From: JABCZH01 sp963803775
GTDB lineage: Bacteria; Acidobacteriota; Terriglobia; Terriglobales; Acidobacteriaceae
Length of the DNA: 64,000 bases
Direction: 5' to 3'
Assembly: GCA_963803775.1 (NCBI GenBank)
Contig: CAWDNS010000002.1
Location: 558,001 to 622,000 of the forward strand
The notes under the pieces were generated by a model. The model had not been told where the DNA came from. It ran no database searches and was given only the letters and a program-made list of their open reading frames with translations. The position numbers and the translations under genes were made by a program. Positions 14,917 to 25,486 of the stretch are shown here, piece after piece; the first letter of the stretch is position 1, and the number at the start of each line of letters is the position of its first letter.

Positions 14917-17544
14917 ATGCCGAGATACAAAATCATGCAAAGGCGCGTGTCGTTGCGAAAACCGTTTCTGGCAACCTTGGCAACCCTACTTGCCGCGATT
15001 GCGATCGCTTACGGTTCGCTCTGGATGTACGCTGTGCGTCAGTCGTCACGCCCAGCGGTGGAACTCGGCTTCAATAGGCAGCACAACCCTCAGTATGACC
15101 AGACAACGCACTCGCAGTCAGTCGAGGATGTGGTGTCGGGAAGCCCCGCGGAACGCGCCGGCCTGCGGGTTGGCGACCGCATTATTGGCGTAAATGGGCG
15201 GGCGCTAGACACCGATCTTGCTTCCAATGAAGCTTACGTCCGCGGCCGGCCCGGCGACCCGGTGGAGTTTACCGTAGAGCGCGCCGGTCAACCCGCGCCG
15301 CTTACTCTGCATGGCGTCTTTCGAGCTGCTTCGCCGGCTGGAGAGTCCGACAGCGTTGCCAGGTCCTCAGCACTGCAAATCACGGGATCGTTCCCCGTTC
15401 CTTTTCTTCTGGTCGGGTTCGCCGTCCTGTTCTTGAGGCTGGAGGAACCGAATGCATGGCTTCTGGCACTGCTGTTCTGCGCGTTTGCCGCGGCCCCAGG
15501 CTTTCTCAATCCCTTGGCTGTCCCTCCTGCACTCCGCACATTTGCGTTTGCTTTTCGCGCAGTGTTTTACGGACTACTGCCTCCGCTCTTCTACCTGTTT
15601 TTCGCAGTGTTCCCGCTGCAATCTCCCCTGGATAGGCGCCTCCCGTGGTTGAAGTGGGTAGGGCTTTTGTTCGGAGCCTGTACTGTCTTTCCTGGTTTGC
15701 GGACTGGGGATCCAGGCCTTCGAGCAGTGATAGGCCAACTGGTAGGCAGCCGCAATGCCGATCTGATCGACGCCGGCTTGAACTACGACTTAATTGCCCT
15801 GGGCATAATCTCCCTGGCGCAGAATTCGTTTATGTCCACCGTCCCTCGGGAGGCGCGGCGTAAATCACGGGTGATTCTATGGGGAACCGTGGTCGGCGTC
15901 ATGCCGATCGTGCTCGAGCGCATGGCAATGGATTTCGCCGGATATCAACCCTCTTTCTGGGTCGATACCGTGCTGGTGCTGGTGGTGTCCTTATATCCCC
16001 TCTCGTTCGCTTATGCCGTGGTGAAGCACCGGGTGCTTGAGATCCCGGTGCTCCTCAAGCGGAGCGCTCGCTTTCTACTGGTGCAATGGGGAGTGCATAT
16101 CCTCGGAGTGATAGCGACCATAGCCATAGTTCTGTTCCTGGCGCGCACCTTCTCGAAGCAGATCTCGACGCACCCGGAAATCTCCGTGTTTCCAGTATTT
16201 GGCCTTGGTGCGTTTATGCTTTGGCTGGGCATCTTTGGGGGAGAGCGAGTCAACAAGCGCCTTGACCGGGCGTTCTTTCGCAGCGCATACGATGTGCGCT
16301 TGATTCTTGAGAATCTGGCGGAACAAACACGGACTGCAAGCGATGGACGCCAACTGGCTATGCTTCTCGAACGCCAGGTGAGGCAGGCGCTCCACCCGAA
16401 AACCCTGGCCTGTTACCTGGAATCGGGCAATGGCCGGCTGGCCGTGATCTCCGGAGCGCTCCCCGCGACACTCGAAACGCTGGCGACAAACACACCGGTT
16501 CTCATCGAACTTGCGCGACGCGGCAAACCTTGGGAAGTATTGCCATCCGATTCATCCGGCGCCGAAGAGTTAAAGACGCTCGCACCCCTCGCGCCGGAAT
16601 GCCTGGTGCCGATTCTGGGACGCGAGAACAACCTCATTGGCATGCTGGTGCTTGGGCAACGGCTTTCCGAGGAACCCTATTCCGGCGAGGACAAGCGTTT
16701 GCTCGCTTCCGTGGCGGTCCAGGCGGGCATTGCCCTGGAGAACATACGTCTTGCCGAAAACATGGCGGAGCGAATCGAAGCAGATCGCCGCATCACTCAA
16801 GAGATGGAAATCGCCCGCCAGGTGCAAGCGAGGCTTTTCCCACAAAAGTTGCCGGCGATGAAGACGCTTGAATACACGGGCTGCTGCATCCAGGCTCGGA
16901 CAGTGGGCGGGGACTACTACGATTTTCTGGAGCTGCGCCCCGGCCGCCTGGCGCTGGTGCTGGCGGACATCGCGGGCAAAGGGGTGTCGGGGGCCCTGCT
17001 GATGGCCAATCTGCAAGCCAACTTGCGTAGTCAATACGCCATCGCGATCGACGACCTGCCGCGACTGCTCACCTCCGTCAACCGCCTGTTCTATGAGAGC
17101 ACCAACGATGCCAGTTACGCGACTCTGTTTTTTGCGGACTATGACGAGTCAACCCGCAAGCTCCGCTACGCGAATTGCGGGCATCTCCCCCCGGCTTTGC
17201 TGCGCGCCGGCTCGCAAGATCAGGCTTCGAAGCCGTCGAAGGTGGAATGGTTGGATTCCACATGCACGGTAATGGGGTTGTTTGAAGCCTGGCAGTGCGA
17301 GATTGCGGAAGTGCAGCTGGCTCCCGGTGACACGCTGGTACTCTACACCGATGGTGTCACCGAAGCCGCCAACGCCGAAGGGAAAGAGTTTGGCGAGACC
17401 CATTTGCTGGACACTCTTAAGCGTCACCCTTCGGTTCCGGTGGGGCCACTGCTAGGGGCGGTGGTTGCGGCGGTCCAGCAATTCAGCGGCGAAAGCGAAC
17501 AGCAGGACGACATCACACTGGTGATTGCCCGGTGCATCGCATGA
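14917..17544 (+). CDS. Membrane PDZ-GAF-SpoIIE (PP2C) phosphatase
   Basis: I chose the ATG at 14917, which has GCGGAAAG upstream; an in-frame ATG at 14860 adds 19 residues. The 875-residue protein has a signal-anchor (ATLLAAIAIAYGSLWMY), a periplasmic PDZ domain (VSGSPAERAGLRVGDRIIGV), about seven membrane helices, a GAF domain (about 440-600) and a C-terminal SpoIIE/RsbU phosphatase (EMEIARQVQARLFP, GGDYYDF, LADIAGKGVSGALLM, LYTDGVTEA, DDITLV), in which Asp residues bind Mn/Mg. It should dephosphorylate an anti-sigma-factor antagonist or similar target in response to an envelope signal. No partner-switching partner genes are adjacent. Confidence 0.88.
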   Translation: MPRYKIMQRRVSLRKPFLATLATLLAAIAIAYGSLWMYAVRQSSRPAVELGFNRQHNPQYDQTTHSQSVEDVVSGSPAERAGLRVGDRIIGVNGRALDTDLASNEAYVRGRPGDPVEFTVERAGQPAPLTLHGVFRAASPAGESDSVARSSALQITGSFPVPFLLVGFAVLFLRLEEPNAWLLALLFCAFAAAPGFLNPLAVPPALRTFAFAFRAVFYGLLPPLFYLFFAVFPLQSPLDRRLPWLKWVGLLFGACTVFPGLRTGDPGLRAVIGQLVGSRNADLIDAGLNYDLIALGIISLAQNSFMSTVPREARRKSRVILWGTVVGVMPIVLERMAMDFAGYQPSFWVDTVLVLVVSLYPLSFAYAVVKHRVLEIPVLLKRSARFLLVQWGVHILGVIATIAIVLFLARTFSKQISTHPEISVFPVFGLGAFMLWLGIFGGERVNKRLDRAFFRSAYDVRLILENLAEQTRTASDGRQLAMLLERQVRQALHPKTLACYLESGNGRLAVISGALPATLETLATNTPVLIELARRGKPWEVLPSDSSGAEELKTLAPLAPECLVPILGRENNLIGMLVLGQRLSEEPYSGEDKRLLASVAVQAGIALENIRLAENMAERIEADRRITQEMEIARQVQARLFPQKLPAMKTLEYTGCCIQARTVGGDYYDFLELRPGRLALVLADIAGKGVSGALLMANLQANLRSQYAIAIDDLPRLLTSVNRLFYESTNDASYATLFFADYDESTRKLRYANCGHLPPALLRAGSQDQASKPSKVEWLDSTCTVMGLFEAWQCEIAEVQLAPGDTLVLYTDGVTEAANAEGKEFGETHLLDTLKRHPSVPVGPLLGAVVAAVQQFSGESEQQDDITLVIARCIA

Positions 17545-17597
17545 CAATCTTCCCTCGATGGTTGTGAAGCAACCGCGATGTCAATCACAACCTTCCT

Positions 17598-20500
17598 TCA
17601 GCGTGAGATGAAGTACTCGACCTCGCGCTCGATTTCGGCAATCGCTATCGGCGTCAGCTTTGCCTGTTTCAGTTGATCGTTGAGCTGCGTCAGACGACCG
17701 GTCTTCAATAGGAACCACTCAGCGAGTCTCGCCTTCATCGCCTGATCCGACTGCTCATAAACTGCAATTGCCTGCGAAGGCACGGCGCGATCACCGCTTT
17801 CCACCACTCCGAGTGCGGCGAAGAGTCCGCTGTTTGCTTCTTTCAGACCCATCGATCCATTTGACGCATCACCGTCAATGATTCGCGTGATGTCGGCTTG
17901 GACCTGGGTGACTGCGGCTTTGAGCTCGGTTCGCGCTGCGTCCAGCTTCAAGTCGCCTAATTGCTTCTGCACCGACTGCATCTCAGCCAACGCCTGGCGG
18001 CTGCGGATGGTTCCCACAAATATCTGCCGGCTGAGATCGAGTTGCTTTGCTAGTTCTTCCGATGTGGCGCCAGATCTGGGATCCATGGCGATCTTCAACG
18101 GTTGGGTCCAGGTTTTGCCATCGACGGTGAGTCGGACTTCGTAGTTTCCTGGCAGAGCTCGGGGGCCACGGGGAGCGAAGAAGTCGTCTTCATCTTGCGG
18201 TTCCCCACCGTCATTCCCCGAACTGCCCCAAGCCAGATTCCAGACGAAACGATGCATGCCGGCAGTCTTTTCCAACGCCTCCGGCTTGGGGAACCAGCGC
18301 CCGGCAATCGCCATAGGAGGCAGTTTCACATCCTTGGTTTTCGACGCAAAACTCCGCACCAGCTTTTGCTGGCCGTCAAATATCTCGAGTTTGATCTGGC
18401 TCGCGGCGCTCTTCAAGTAATAGTCGATCACCGCGCCGTTCGGCGGATTCTGCGCCGCAGGTTCCTCGGGAGGCAAGGGCGTGCCGGGGAAGGTGTCATT
18501 ATCCACGCGCATGGCGGTTCCCGGTTGGAAAAGCCACGCTGTATCGGCCTTCATCGCGGCACTCGTCTGCCGCAGAGGAGTGATGTCGTCGAGAATCCAG
18601 AACGAACGACCGTGCGTGGCAATCACCAAGTCGTCTCCGTGGATGACCAGATCATGCACTGCGGTTACCGGAAGGTTCAGTTGTAACGATTGCCAGTGAT
18701 CGCCATCATCGAACGAAACATAGACGCCGAATTCGGTCGCGGCATAGAGCAGGCCGCGAACCTGCGGGTCCTCGCGTACTGCTCTTAAGAAGGAAGGTTC
18801 ACTGATGCCGTTGGCGATGGCTTGCCAGGTCACGCCGTAGTCCCGCGTGCGATAGAGATACGGCTGGCGATCATCGAGCCGGTGGCGGTCCACGGCGGCG
18901 TAGGCCTCGGCGGCGTCGAAGTGCGAGGCTTCGATCAAAGAAATCTTGCTCCAATCAGTCAGGCCTTTCGGAGTTACATCCTTCCACGACTTTCCGCCAT
19001 CACGCGTTATATGGATCAGTCCGGTATCGCTTCCTGCCCAGATCAAGTCGCCATTCAAGGCTGAGGGAGCAATCGTGTAGACCACACCGTAGCCGCGTTC
19101 TTTGGCGTTTTCTACAGTCGGAGGTCCCTCGGGTTTTTTGTCGCCCTCACGCCGCGTCGACCCGGTGAGATCAGGGCTGATAGTTTCCCAGTGCAGACCA
19201 CCATCGAGTGTCTTCATCACAAACTGTGTTCCCAGATACAGGGTCTTTTTGTCAAAGGGCGAAAACAAGAGAACGGGCGTCCAGGGGTCGCGATACTTGC
19301 GTTCAAAGATTTCACTTCCCCAGCTCTGTACCGGCCAGGGGGTGACGTTTTGACTGAAAGATGTGCGCAAGTCAAATCGAGTTACGCCGCCATAAGTCTC
19401 GCTCACATAAAGGATGTTGGAATCGCTGGGGTCGGGCGCAATATAGCCGCTCTCACTGCCACTAGCAGGAAACCAGTCTCGCGGCGTGATCTGCCCGGAA
19501 TCGCCGCGGCTCTTAACCCCGACCGCGCCGCTGTCTTGCTCATTGCCGTAGACCGCATAGGGAAAGCGGTCATCAGTGATCACGTGATAAAGCTGTGCCG
19601 TCGGCTGGTTGTACCAACTGCTCCAGGTCTTGCCGTAGTTAACGCTGACGGTAGTTCCCTGGTCGGTGGCCAGAACCATGCGCGACGAATCTTTGGGATC
19701 AACCCAAATCTGGTGATAGTCATCGCCGCCGGGCGCGCCACGTAGGACGGAGATGGTCTTGCCTCCATCTTCGGACCGATAGAGCGCGACATTGGGAATG
19801 TAAATGACGTCGGGATTCTGAGCGTCGACCGTGATGCTGCCGAAATACCAGGCGCGGCTGGTGATCCGCCGATCGGAATTTGCCAGCGTCCAAGTATCGC
19901 CACCGTCATCCGAGCGATAAAGCCCGCCTTTCTTGGCGTCGACAAGCGCGTACACCCGTTTGCCGTCGGTCGACACTCCGACTGCCGTGCGTCCCCAATC
20001 TCCGTCCGGAAGTCCAGCTGCGGTCAAGTGCATCCAGGTGGCACCGCCGTCGCGGGAACGATACAAGCCGCTGCCGGAACCGCCGATCGGCGCATAAGTG
20101 CTCCACGGCGGACGCCGCGCCCGCCACATGGTGGCAAAAAGAATATCGGGGTTCCCGGCTGCGATGGCCAGATCGGCGGCTCCAATGTCGGGGCCTTGAT
20201 CCAGGACTTTTGTCCAGTTCGCGCCGCCATCGGTTGATTTGAAAACACCGCGCTCGGCGTTTGCTGTGTACGCATGCCCTAGAGCTGCGACGTACACAAC
20301 TTTCGAGTCTAGCGGATCGATCATTATGCGGCTGATCTGTTTCGTATCGCGCAAGCCGATGTTGCTCCAGGTTTGGCCGCCGTCCGTCGATTTGTAGATT
20401 CCGTCGCCGGAGGACAAATCAGAACGAATGTCTGATTCGCCGGTGCCGGCGTAGATCACTTGCGGATCAGACGAGGCCACGGCCAGTGCGCCGATCGAAG

Positions 20501-20765
20501 CCACATGCTGACTATCGAAGATGGGCTTCCAGACCACGCCAGCATCGGTGGTTTGCCAGATGCCGCCATCGACCGCGCCGAAATAAAACGTGGTTGCATT
20601 GCCTGGGATACCGGCAACTGCAACGGCGCGTCCTCCGCGAAATGGGCCGATGAATCGCCATTTCAGGGCGCTGAAAAGCTCGGGAGACACGGTTTGGGCT
20701 GGTGTGGAAGGCAGGCATGCAAGAGCAAAGAGAAGAGCAAGAAAATAACGTTTGCGATTCTTCAA
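17598..20765 (-). CDS. Secreted VPS10/BNR-repeat beta-propeller protein
   Basis: This 1055-residue protein has a signal peptide (YFLALLFALACLPSTPAQ) and many Asp-box/BNR motifs: STDGGQTWSNIG, STDGGANWTKV, SRDGGATWMHL, SDDGGDTWTL, TRDGGKSWKDV, FDDGDHWQSL. This gives two sortilin/VPS10-type propellers to about residue 760, followed by a C-terminal region (about 830-1055) with an Ig-like part and a helical tail. Such proteins are abundant in Acidobacteria and Bacteroidetes and are annotated as glycosyl hydrolase or WD40-like; catalytic residues for glycan hydrolysis are not evident. It is the last gene of a minus-strand block. Confidence 0.85.
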   Translation of the reverse strand: MKNRKRYFLALLFALACLPSTPAQTVSPELFSALKWRFIGPFRGGRAVAVAGIPGNATTFYFGAVDGGIWQTTDAGVVWKPIFDSQHVASIGALAVASSDPQVIYAGTGESDIRSDLSSGDGIYKSTDGGQTWSNIGLRDTKQISRIMIDPLDSKVVYVAALGHAYTANAERGVFKSTDGGANWTKVLDQGPDIGAADLAIAAGNPDILFATMWRARRPPWSTYAPIGGSGSGLYRSRDGGATWMHLTAAGLPDGDWGRTAVGVSTDGKRVYALVDAKKGGLYRSDDGGDTWTLANSDRRITSRAWYFGSITVDAQNPDVIYIPNVALYRSEDGGKTISVLRGAPGGDDYHQIWVDPKDSSRMVLATDQGTTVSVNYGKTWSSWYNQPTAQLYHVITDDRFPYAVYGNEQDSGAVGVKSRGDSGQITPRDWFPASGSESGYIAPDPSDSNILYVSETYGGVTRFDLRTSFSQNVTPWPVQSWGSEIFERKYRDPWTPVLLFSPFDKKTLYLGTQFVMKTLDGGLHWETISPDLTGSTRREGDKKPEGPPTVENAKERGYGVVYTIAPSALNGDLIWAGSDTGLIHITRDGGKSWKDVTPKGLTDWSKISLIEASHFDAAEAYAAVDRHRLDDRQPYLYRTRDYGVTWQAIANGISEPSFLRAVREDPQVRGLLYAATEFGVYVSFDDGDHWQSLQLNLPVTAVHDLVIHGDDLVIATHGRSFWILDDITPLRQTSAAMKADTAWLFQPGTAMRVDNDTFPGTPLPPEEPAAQNPPNGAVIDYYLKSAASQIKLEIFDGQQKLVRSFASKTKDVKLPPMAIAGRWFPKPEALEKTAGMHRFVWNLAWGSSGNDGGEPQDEDDFFAPRGPRALPGNYEVRLTVDGKTWTQPLKIAMDPRSGATSEELAKQLDLSRQIFVGTIRSRQALAEMQSVQKQLGDLKLDAARTELKAAVTQVQADITRIIDGDASNGSMGLKEANSGLFAALGVVESGDRAVPSQAIAVYEQSDQAMKARLAEWFLLKTGRLTQLNDQLKQAKLTPIAIAEIEREVEYFISR

Positions 20766-20874
20766 CGAGCCGTCCTCAAACTAGGTTAGACGTAGTGTAT
20801 CGGTAACCGGCTTGGTGCGGCGAGCTTTCGTAGATTTTTCTATCGGAATGTCTGTGCCCTTTTTGGTGCGATCC

Positions 20875-23800
20875 CTATTTCTTTTCCACCTTCATCACAT
20901 TGTCTTCTGGATTCCGGTCAATCAGTTTATTCAGGGGATCAATGCCAGCCTGCGCAGGTTCCTTATCGACGATTACAGTCAGCTCGGTCTGGTCTTTTTC
21001 GATCTTCTGTTTCTGTAGGTAAAGATAATTACCCTGAGAGTCGAGCACTCCGATGTCAATCCAGTCATGAATCGGGATGGGATGATCCTGTCCCTTGGCG
21101 TCCGCCCGCACTTTCCGGGCTTCGACCGACATATTCACCTGGTACTTGCCGTCGGCTAGCTGGACATAATTTGTTGAGCGCGTCCGATTATCGTAAAGCG
21201 TTACTGTCTCCCAGAGATCCTCGTACAGATATTGATACTCCGGCGGCGTGTACTTCTTCAGGTAGGCGATGAGATCAAGCGAGGTCGGGTAGGGAGGGCC
21301 TTTGAATGCGTATGCCTTCACAAATTCGGCCAGGGCTTTATTTACGTTTTGCTCGCCGATGTAGTCCTGCATGGCGTACATCACCACGGCGCCCTTGCCG
21401 TAATGAATGTATCCCTGGTTCTGGTCAACGCGTTCAAGCGGAGGCTCTTCGTTGCGTTCCTGGGAGCGGCCGCGGAGATAATTTTCCAGCTCATAGCGAA
21501 GGAACCTTCGCATCGACCGCGGTCCATAGCGATGTTGCATCACCATCAGGGCGCTGTATTGAGCCAAAGTTTCGACGATCGATGTGCCGCCTTCCACATT
21601 GGCGCTCATCACCTGATGTGCCCACCATTGGTGTGCAACTTCGTGCGAGGTCACATAGAAAGGGATGTCGATGGCCTCGGGATCTTTGGGGTCCACATAG
21701 GTGATAAATCCGATGGCCTCGGAAAAAGGAATGGTGTTGGGGAAGGATTCTGCGAAGGTGTCATAGCGAGGAAATTCGATGATGCGTTCCTGATGAAACT
21801 GGAACGGGCTGAAATTCGTGCTGCAATATTCGAGGCTCGATTTCATGCCGTCCATCATGCGGTCGAGGTCGAACTCATGGCCCGGTTGATAATAGATTTC
21901 AAGATTCACATCGCGCCATTTGTCGCGGCGGACCGCATAGCGCGCAGAATTCATCGACGCAATGGCCAGAATCGGAGCATCCATCTTGTAGTAAAAATAG
22001 CGACGCCCGTTTTCGATCCATTCTTTCTGAAGATACCCGGGCATAATGGCGATCTGATCCGGGTCGGTGCTAATTGTCCCTTCGAAGGTGATCCAGTCGG
22101 CTTCGTTGGAGATGCCGTTGTCGTTGCGGGCCGCCACGTCTTCGAGCTTGGGCATACGCTTCAGCGTGTTGATGCCATGCTTGTGGCGAGTACTGTCGTC
22201 GGTCAGTTCGACGTCCTGCCAATATCCGATGTAGGGTGCGTAAGCGCTGTTCAGAAAACTGCCATTGCTGGCGATGTCAGTGTTCGGGCCTGAATTTACG
22301 AACCCAACATTTTCGTATTTCATGGAGAAGTCGAACGCGATGCGGCCATGCGGGGGCAGTGGTGCCGGGAGTTGGTAAACGTAAAAGCCGAGGTTGTCGT
22401 CCTGCACGATCGCGGTCTGTCCGCCGGCAAATTGCAGTTTACTGATCTGGATGTGCTGCCGTGGCAGAGGAGACAAATCCATCGGCCAGATTGTCACTGC
22501 GATCCGGTCAATGTTTACTGGAGTTTTGTTCTCGAGCATCATAGTGCCCTGGATCACAACGCTTTTCCCCGGCTCAAGATCGACGTTTACTTTCACATCC
22601 GTAATGCGCGGGTGCGGCAGATCCTTGTACTGTCGATACTTCTTTTCGTATTGCGCGCGGTCTTCGGCGACCCGCCAGTTGGTGCGATAGGTATTCAGAA
22701 CGTCGGTGTTGTAGAAGATGTAGCTGCCGACACCCAGAAACAGAACCAGGCAAACGGTTAGCCCGGCAACGGCCGGCCGGGACAAGCGTTGCACAGCCAG
22801 ACGCAGGCGGGTTCGGAAACTTCCCTCGGTACTACGCAGCCACAGAAGGTTCGTGAGTATGGCCAGCCCGACCGCAGCGATTACCCAATAAAGCTGATAC
22901 CAAAACAGAGGGGCGGAGAACGGTCCGTAGAGGTTGATGTCGGAGTAGATATAGGGCGGTGTTTGGCCAAAACGGTAGAGATAGTTCTGCAGTCCCAGGT
23001 TGGGGACGGCGATGGTCGCAATGAAATAGAGCACCATTACAAAGTGACCGAGGTATTTATTGTTGATGATGGTGTGGACCAGCAACGCCAGCACGCAAAG
23101 GATGCAGTACTGCACCAGGCGAATGCCAAAGAGATCCTTGAAATAGAGTCCGAACTGGAAGCGGTAATAATGGTGCATGACCTGCACCGACAGTCCTGCC
23201 GCCAGCGTGACCAGCACGATCAGTACCTGGATCAGCAGCAATGTGCAAAGCTTGGAAGCGAATAGCACCCAGCGCCGGACGGGGAGCGCGTCGACGATCT
23301 GGCTCACGCCAGCTTCCCGTTCCCGCCACACCAATTCGCCGGAATAGAAAGTAATGATGGCGAGGGCGAAAACGAAAAAGCCGCCGGTTGCCAGTTCCAA
23401 CATTTGGTAAGTCAGCGGATAAACGTGGGTGGAAAAAGGATTGTTGATCCCATTGGCGACGAAGACGGAGAACAATCCACCCGCCAGCATCAAAACTATG
23501 AAGAAAACGTTCTTGACCGTCTCGGTGAACTGAATTCGCGTAAGCGAGAGAAACTGCCAGAAGGACGCCCCGGCAGAGAAAACGGGATGAGAAACAGGCA
23601 ACGCCTGCGTCATCGCGGGTGCGATTTCTTCTTCACCTACAAGTGCCTTCGCCTGCTTGCCGCCTCGCGTGCCATAGGCAAACGAGAATTTGAAATAGGT
23701 CAGCAACAGCACCAAGGCGCCAACCCCAAGCCAGAGCGCGCGGTTGACCAGCAGAATTCCAGTGAATGGAACCAGTTGGGTATTGCGCTGAAACGGCGTC

Positions 23801-24486
23801 CAGTACTGGGTGATACGGTCCACAGCATTGCTGCCGAAAGGATCGGCCAAAGCGCCCCGGACGTTCACCGTCAGGTTGTTAGACAGTTGTCCCGCTACGA
23901 AATAGCCGATCAGCAGGATCACGCTCCCCGCATACACCGGCAGCATCTTTTTGCCAAGCGCGGCCAGGCCAAAGAAGATGGCAGTCAGCAGCACCAGATT
24001 CGGCAGTACGAGAATCAAGTAGGGCTGAAGATAAGCAGCGAAGTTTTGCGGACCCAGCCGGGTGGGATCGATCCAGGGCATACGACTTCCAAGCCATGCT
24101 CCTGGCCCTATACCGGAGAAAATCAGGAGTTGGATGAGCAGCGCTCCCAGGAACCGGCCGCCCAGGTAATCAAACTTGCTGATGGGCAAAGTGAAGAACA
24201 AATCCGTAGAGCGGCTATCAATGTCTTGATAAGTGGCTTGGCCCGCGATCGCCGCCGTGACCACCACTCCAAAGAACGTAATAAACGAGATGATCGCCTG
24301 CAGTGCGTATGGCGAGTTCACCAGCACCTTGCCGCCGGTGCCAAACTCCACAGTTGCGCCCGGAATGGCCCCGCCGGACATCAGAGTGAATAGATAGCTG
24401 AGTCCGCAGAAAACCAGAAAATAGATGTAGGTTGAAATGCGGCGCAGCCGCTGGCGAACTTCGAACCAGGCAATCGTAAGCACCAT
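20875..24486 (-). CDS. ABC-2 permease fused to M1 family aminopeptidase
   Basis: This 1203-residue protein has an N-terminal half (about 1-600) with two sets of ABC-2-type permease helices, including a conserved ELVWREREAGVSQIVDALP linker, and a C-terminal half that is a gluzincin M1 peptidase. The zinc motif HEVAHQWWAHQ is at about residues 945-955, with the third ligand Glu in GGTSIVETLAQYSAL about 19 residues later. The ATPase gene ends 3 bp upstream of its start, so the pair forms one transporter. The peptidase probably faces the periplasm and acts on the exported or lipid-bound substrate. The same architecture is known from Bacteroidetes and Acidobacteria; the substrate is unknown. Confidence 0.88.
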   Translation of the reverse strand: MVLTIAWFEVRQRLRRISTYIYFLVFCGLSYLFTLMSGGAIPGATVEFGTGGKVLVNSPYALQAIISFITFFGVVVTAAIAGQATYQDIDSRSTDLFFTLPISKFDYLGGRFLGALLIQLLIFSGIGPGAWLGSRMPWIDPTRLGPQNFAAYLQPYLILVLPNLVLLTAIFFGLAALGKKMLPVYAGSVILLIGYFVAGQLSNNLTVNVRGALADPFGSNAVDRITQYWTPFQRNTQLVPFTGILLVNRALWLGVGALVLLLTYFKFSFAYGTRGGKQAKALVGEEEIAPAMTQALPVSHPVFSAGASFWQFLSLTRIQFTETVKNVFFIVLMLAGGLFSVFVANGINNPFSTHVYPLTYQMLELATGGFFVFALAIITFYSGELVWREREAGVSQIVDALPVRRWVLFASKLCTLLLIQVLIVLVTLAAGLSVQVMHHYYRFQFGLYFKDLFGIRLVQYCILCVLALLVHTIINNKYLGHFVMVLYFIATIAVPNLGLQNYLYRFGQTPPYIYSDINLYGPFSAPLFWYQLYWVIAAVGLAILTNLLWLRSTEGSFRTRLRLAVQRLSRPAVAGLTVCLVLFLGVGSYIFYNTDVLNTYRTNWRVAEDRAQYEKKYRQYKDLPHPRITDVKVNVDLEPGKSVVIQGTMMLENKTPVNIDRIAVTIWPMDLSPLPRQHIQISKLQFAGGQTAIVQDDNLGFYVYQLPAPLPPHGRIAFDFSMKYENVGFVNSGPNTDIASNGSFLNSAYAPYIGYWQDVELTDDSTRHKHGINTLKRMPKLEDVAARNDNGISNEADWITFEGTISTDPDQIAIMPGYLQKEWIENGRRYFYYKMDAPILAIASMNSARYAVRRDKWRDVNLEIYYQPGHEFDLDRMMDGMKSSLEYCSTNFSPFQFHQERIIEFPRYDTFAESFPNTIPFSEAIGFITYVDPKDPEAIDIPFYVTSHEVAHQWWAHQVMSANVEGGTSIVETLAQYSALMVMQHRYGPRSMRRFLRYELENYLRGRSQERNEEPPLERVDQNQGYIHYGKGAVVMYAMQDYIGEQNVNKALAEFVKAYAFKGPPYPTSLDLIAYLKKYTPPEYQYLYEDLWETVTLYDNRTRSTNYVQLADGKYQVNMSVEARKVRADAKGQDHPIPIHDWIDIGVLDSQGNYLYLQKQKIEKDQTELTVIVDKEPAQAGIDPLNKLIDRNPEDNVMKVEKK

Positions 24487-24489
24487 GGA

Positions 24490-25389
24490 TCAGTTCACCC
24501 CGGCGGAGGTTGGTGGATTAAAGAATCCCCGAATCGTGGCGAAGTATAGATCTTCGAGATCGGGTATGACCGGTTCAAAGCCTGGGCCGGGCTGCTGCTC
24601 ATTCATCACATGGATGAGCGTTCTGCCTGCGAATAGGCGGACCAGCACCACGCGATATTGCGCCTTGTGCGCCTCTAGTTCCGATGCAGCAATCGATTTC
24701 TTCCAAACCCGGCCTTGCAACCCGTTCACCAGGGCTGTCGGCTCGCCGGTCACTAACACCCGGCCCTGATGGATGATCGCCATGCGTCCGCACAGATCGC
24801 TGACGTCGGAGACAATGTGCGTGGAGAGAATCACGATGATGTTTTCGCCGATCGCACTCAGCAGGTTGTGAAAGCGAATCCGCTCCTCGGGATCAAGGCC
24901 CGCAGTGGGTTCGTCCACGATGATCAGCCGAGGATTGCCCAGCAACGCCTGCGCGATGCCAAAGCGCTGCTTCATGCCCCCGGAGAAACCGCCCAGCGGT
25001 TTGCGGCGATGCTCATAGAGATTGGTCTGCTGCAAGAGTGCACGCACCACCTCGCGCCGCTCTTTGCCGTCGGCAATACCTTTGAGCGCAGCAAAATGGC
25101 TAAGCAGTACCTCTGCCGAGACCTTCGGATAGAGACCGAATTCCTGCGGCAAGTATCCCAACACCCTGCGCACTTCATCTTTTTGTTTGAGGACGTCGAT
25201 GCCATCCAGCGACGCGCTGCCACTATCGGCTTCCTGAAGCGTCGCCAGGGTCCGCATCAGCGTGGACTTCCCTGCTCCGTTCGGACCCAGAAGTCCGAAC
25301 ATGCCGAGCGGAATATTCAGCGAAACATCTTGCAGAGCTTGTACTCCGTTGGGATAACGCTTCGATAGTTTTTCAATTCGTAATTCCAT
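24490..25389 (-). CDS. ABC transporter ATP-binding protein
   Basis: This is a 299-residue protein from the ATG at 25389, which has GAGGTG upstream; in-frame starts up to 25509 exist but would run into the next gene. Walker A is GPNGAGKST, the Q-loop is GYLPQEFGLY, the signature is GGFSGGMKQRFGIAQALLG (a degenerate LSGGQ as in many ABC-2 exporters), Walker B is RLIIVDEPTAGLDPEER and the H-loop is ILSTHIVSD. It powers the permease-peptidase fusion encoded next. Confidence 0.93.
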   Translation of the reverse strand: MELRIEKLSKRYPNGVQALQDVSLNIPLGMFGLLGPNGAGKSTLMRTLATLQEADSGSASLDGIDVLKQKDEVRRVLGYLPQEFGLYPKVSAEVLLSHFAALKGIADGKERREVVRALLQQTNLYEHRRKPLGGFSGGMKQRFGIAQALLGNPRLIIVDEPTAGLDPEERIRFHNLLSAIGENIIVILSTHIVSDVSDLCGRMAIIHQGRVLVTGEPTALVNGLQGRVWKKSIAASELEAHKAQYRVVLVRLFAGRTLIHVMNEQQPGPGFEPVIPDLEDLYFATIRGFFNPPTSAGVN

Positions 25390-25486
25390 ACACACCTCAG
25401 GCCGCTCGTGAAACATGATACGGGTAAGAGAGTAATAAGGTTCCGGCCGACGATCGCTCATTCCGATTCCTCGGAGATCCGGCTTG

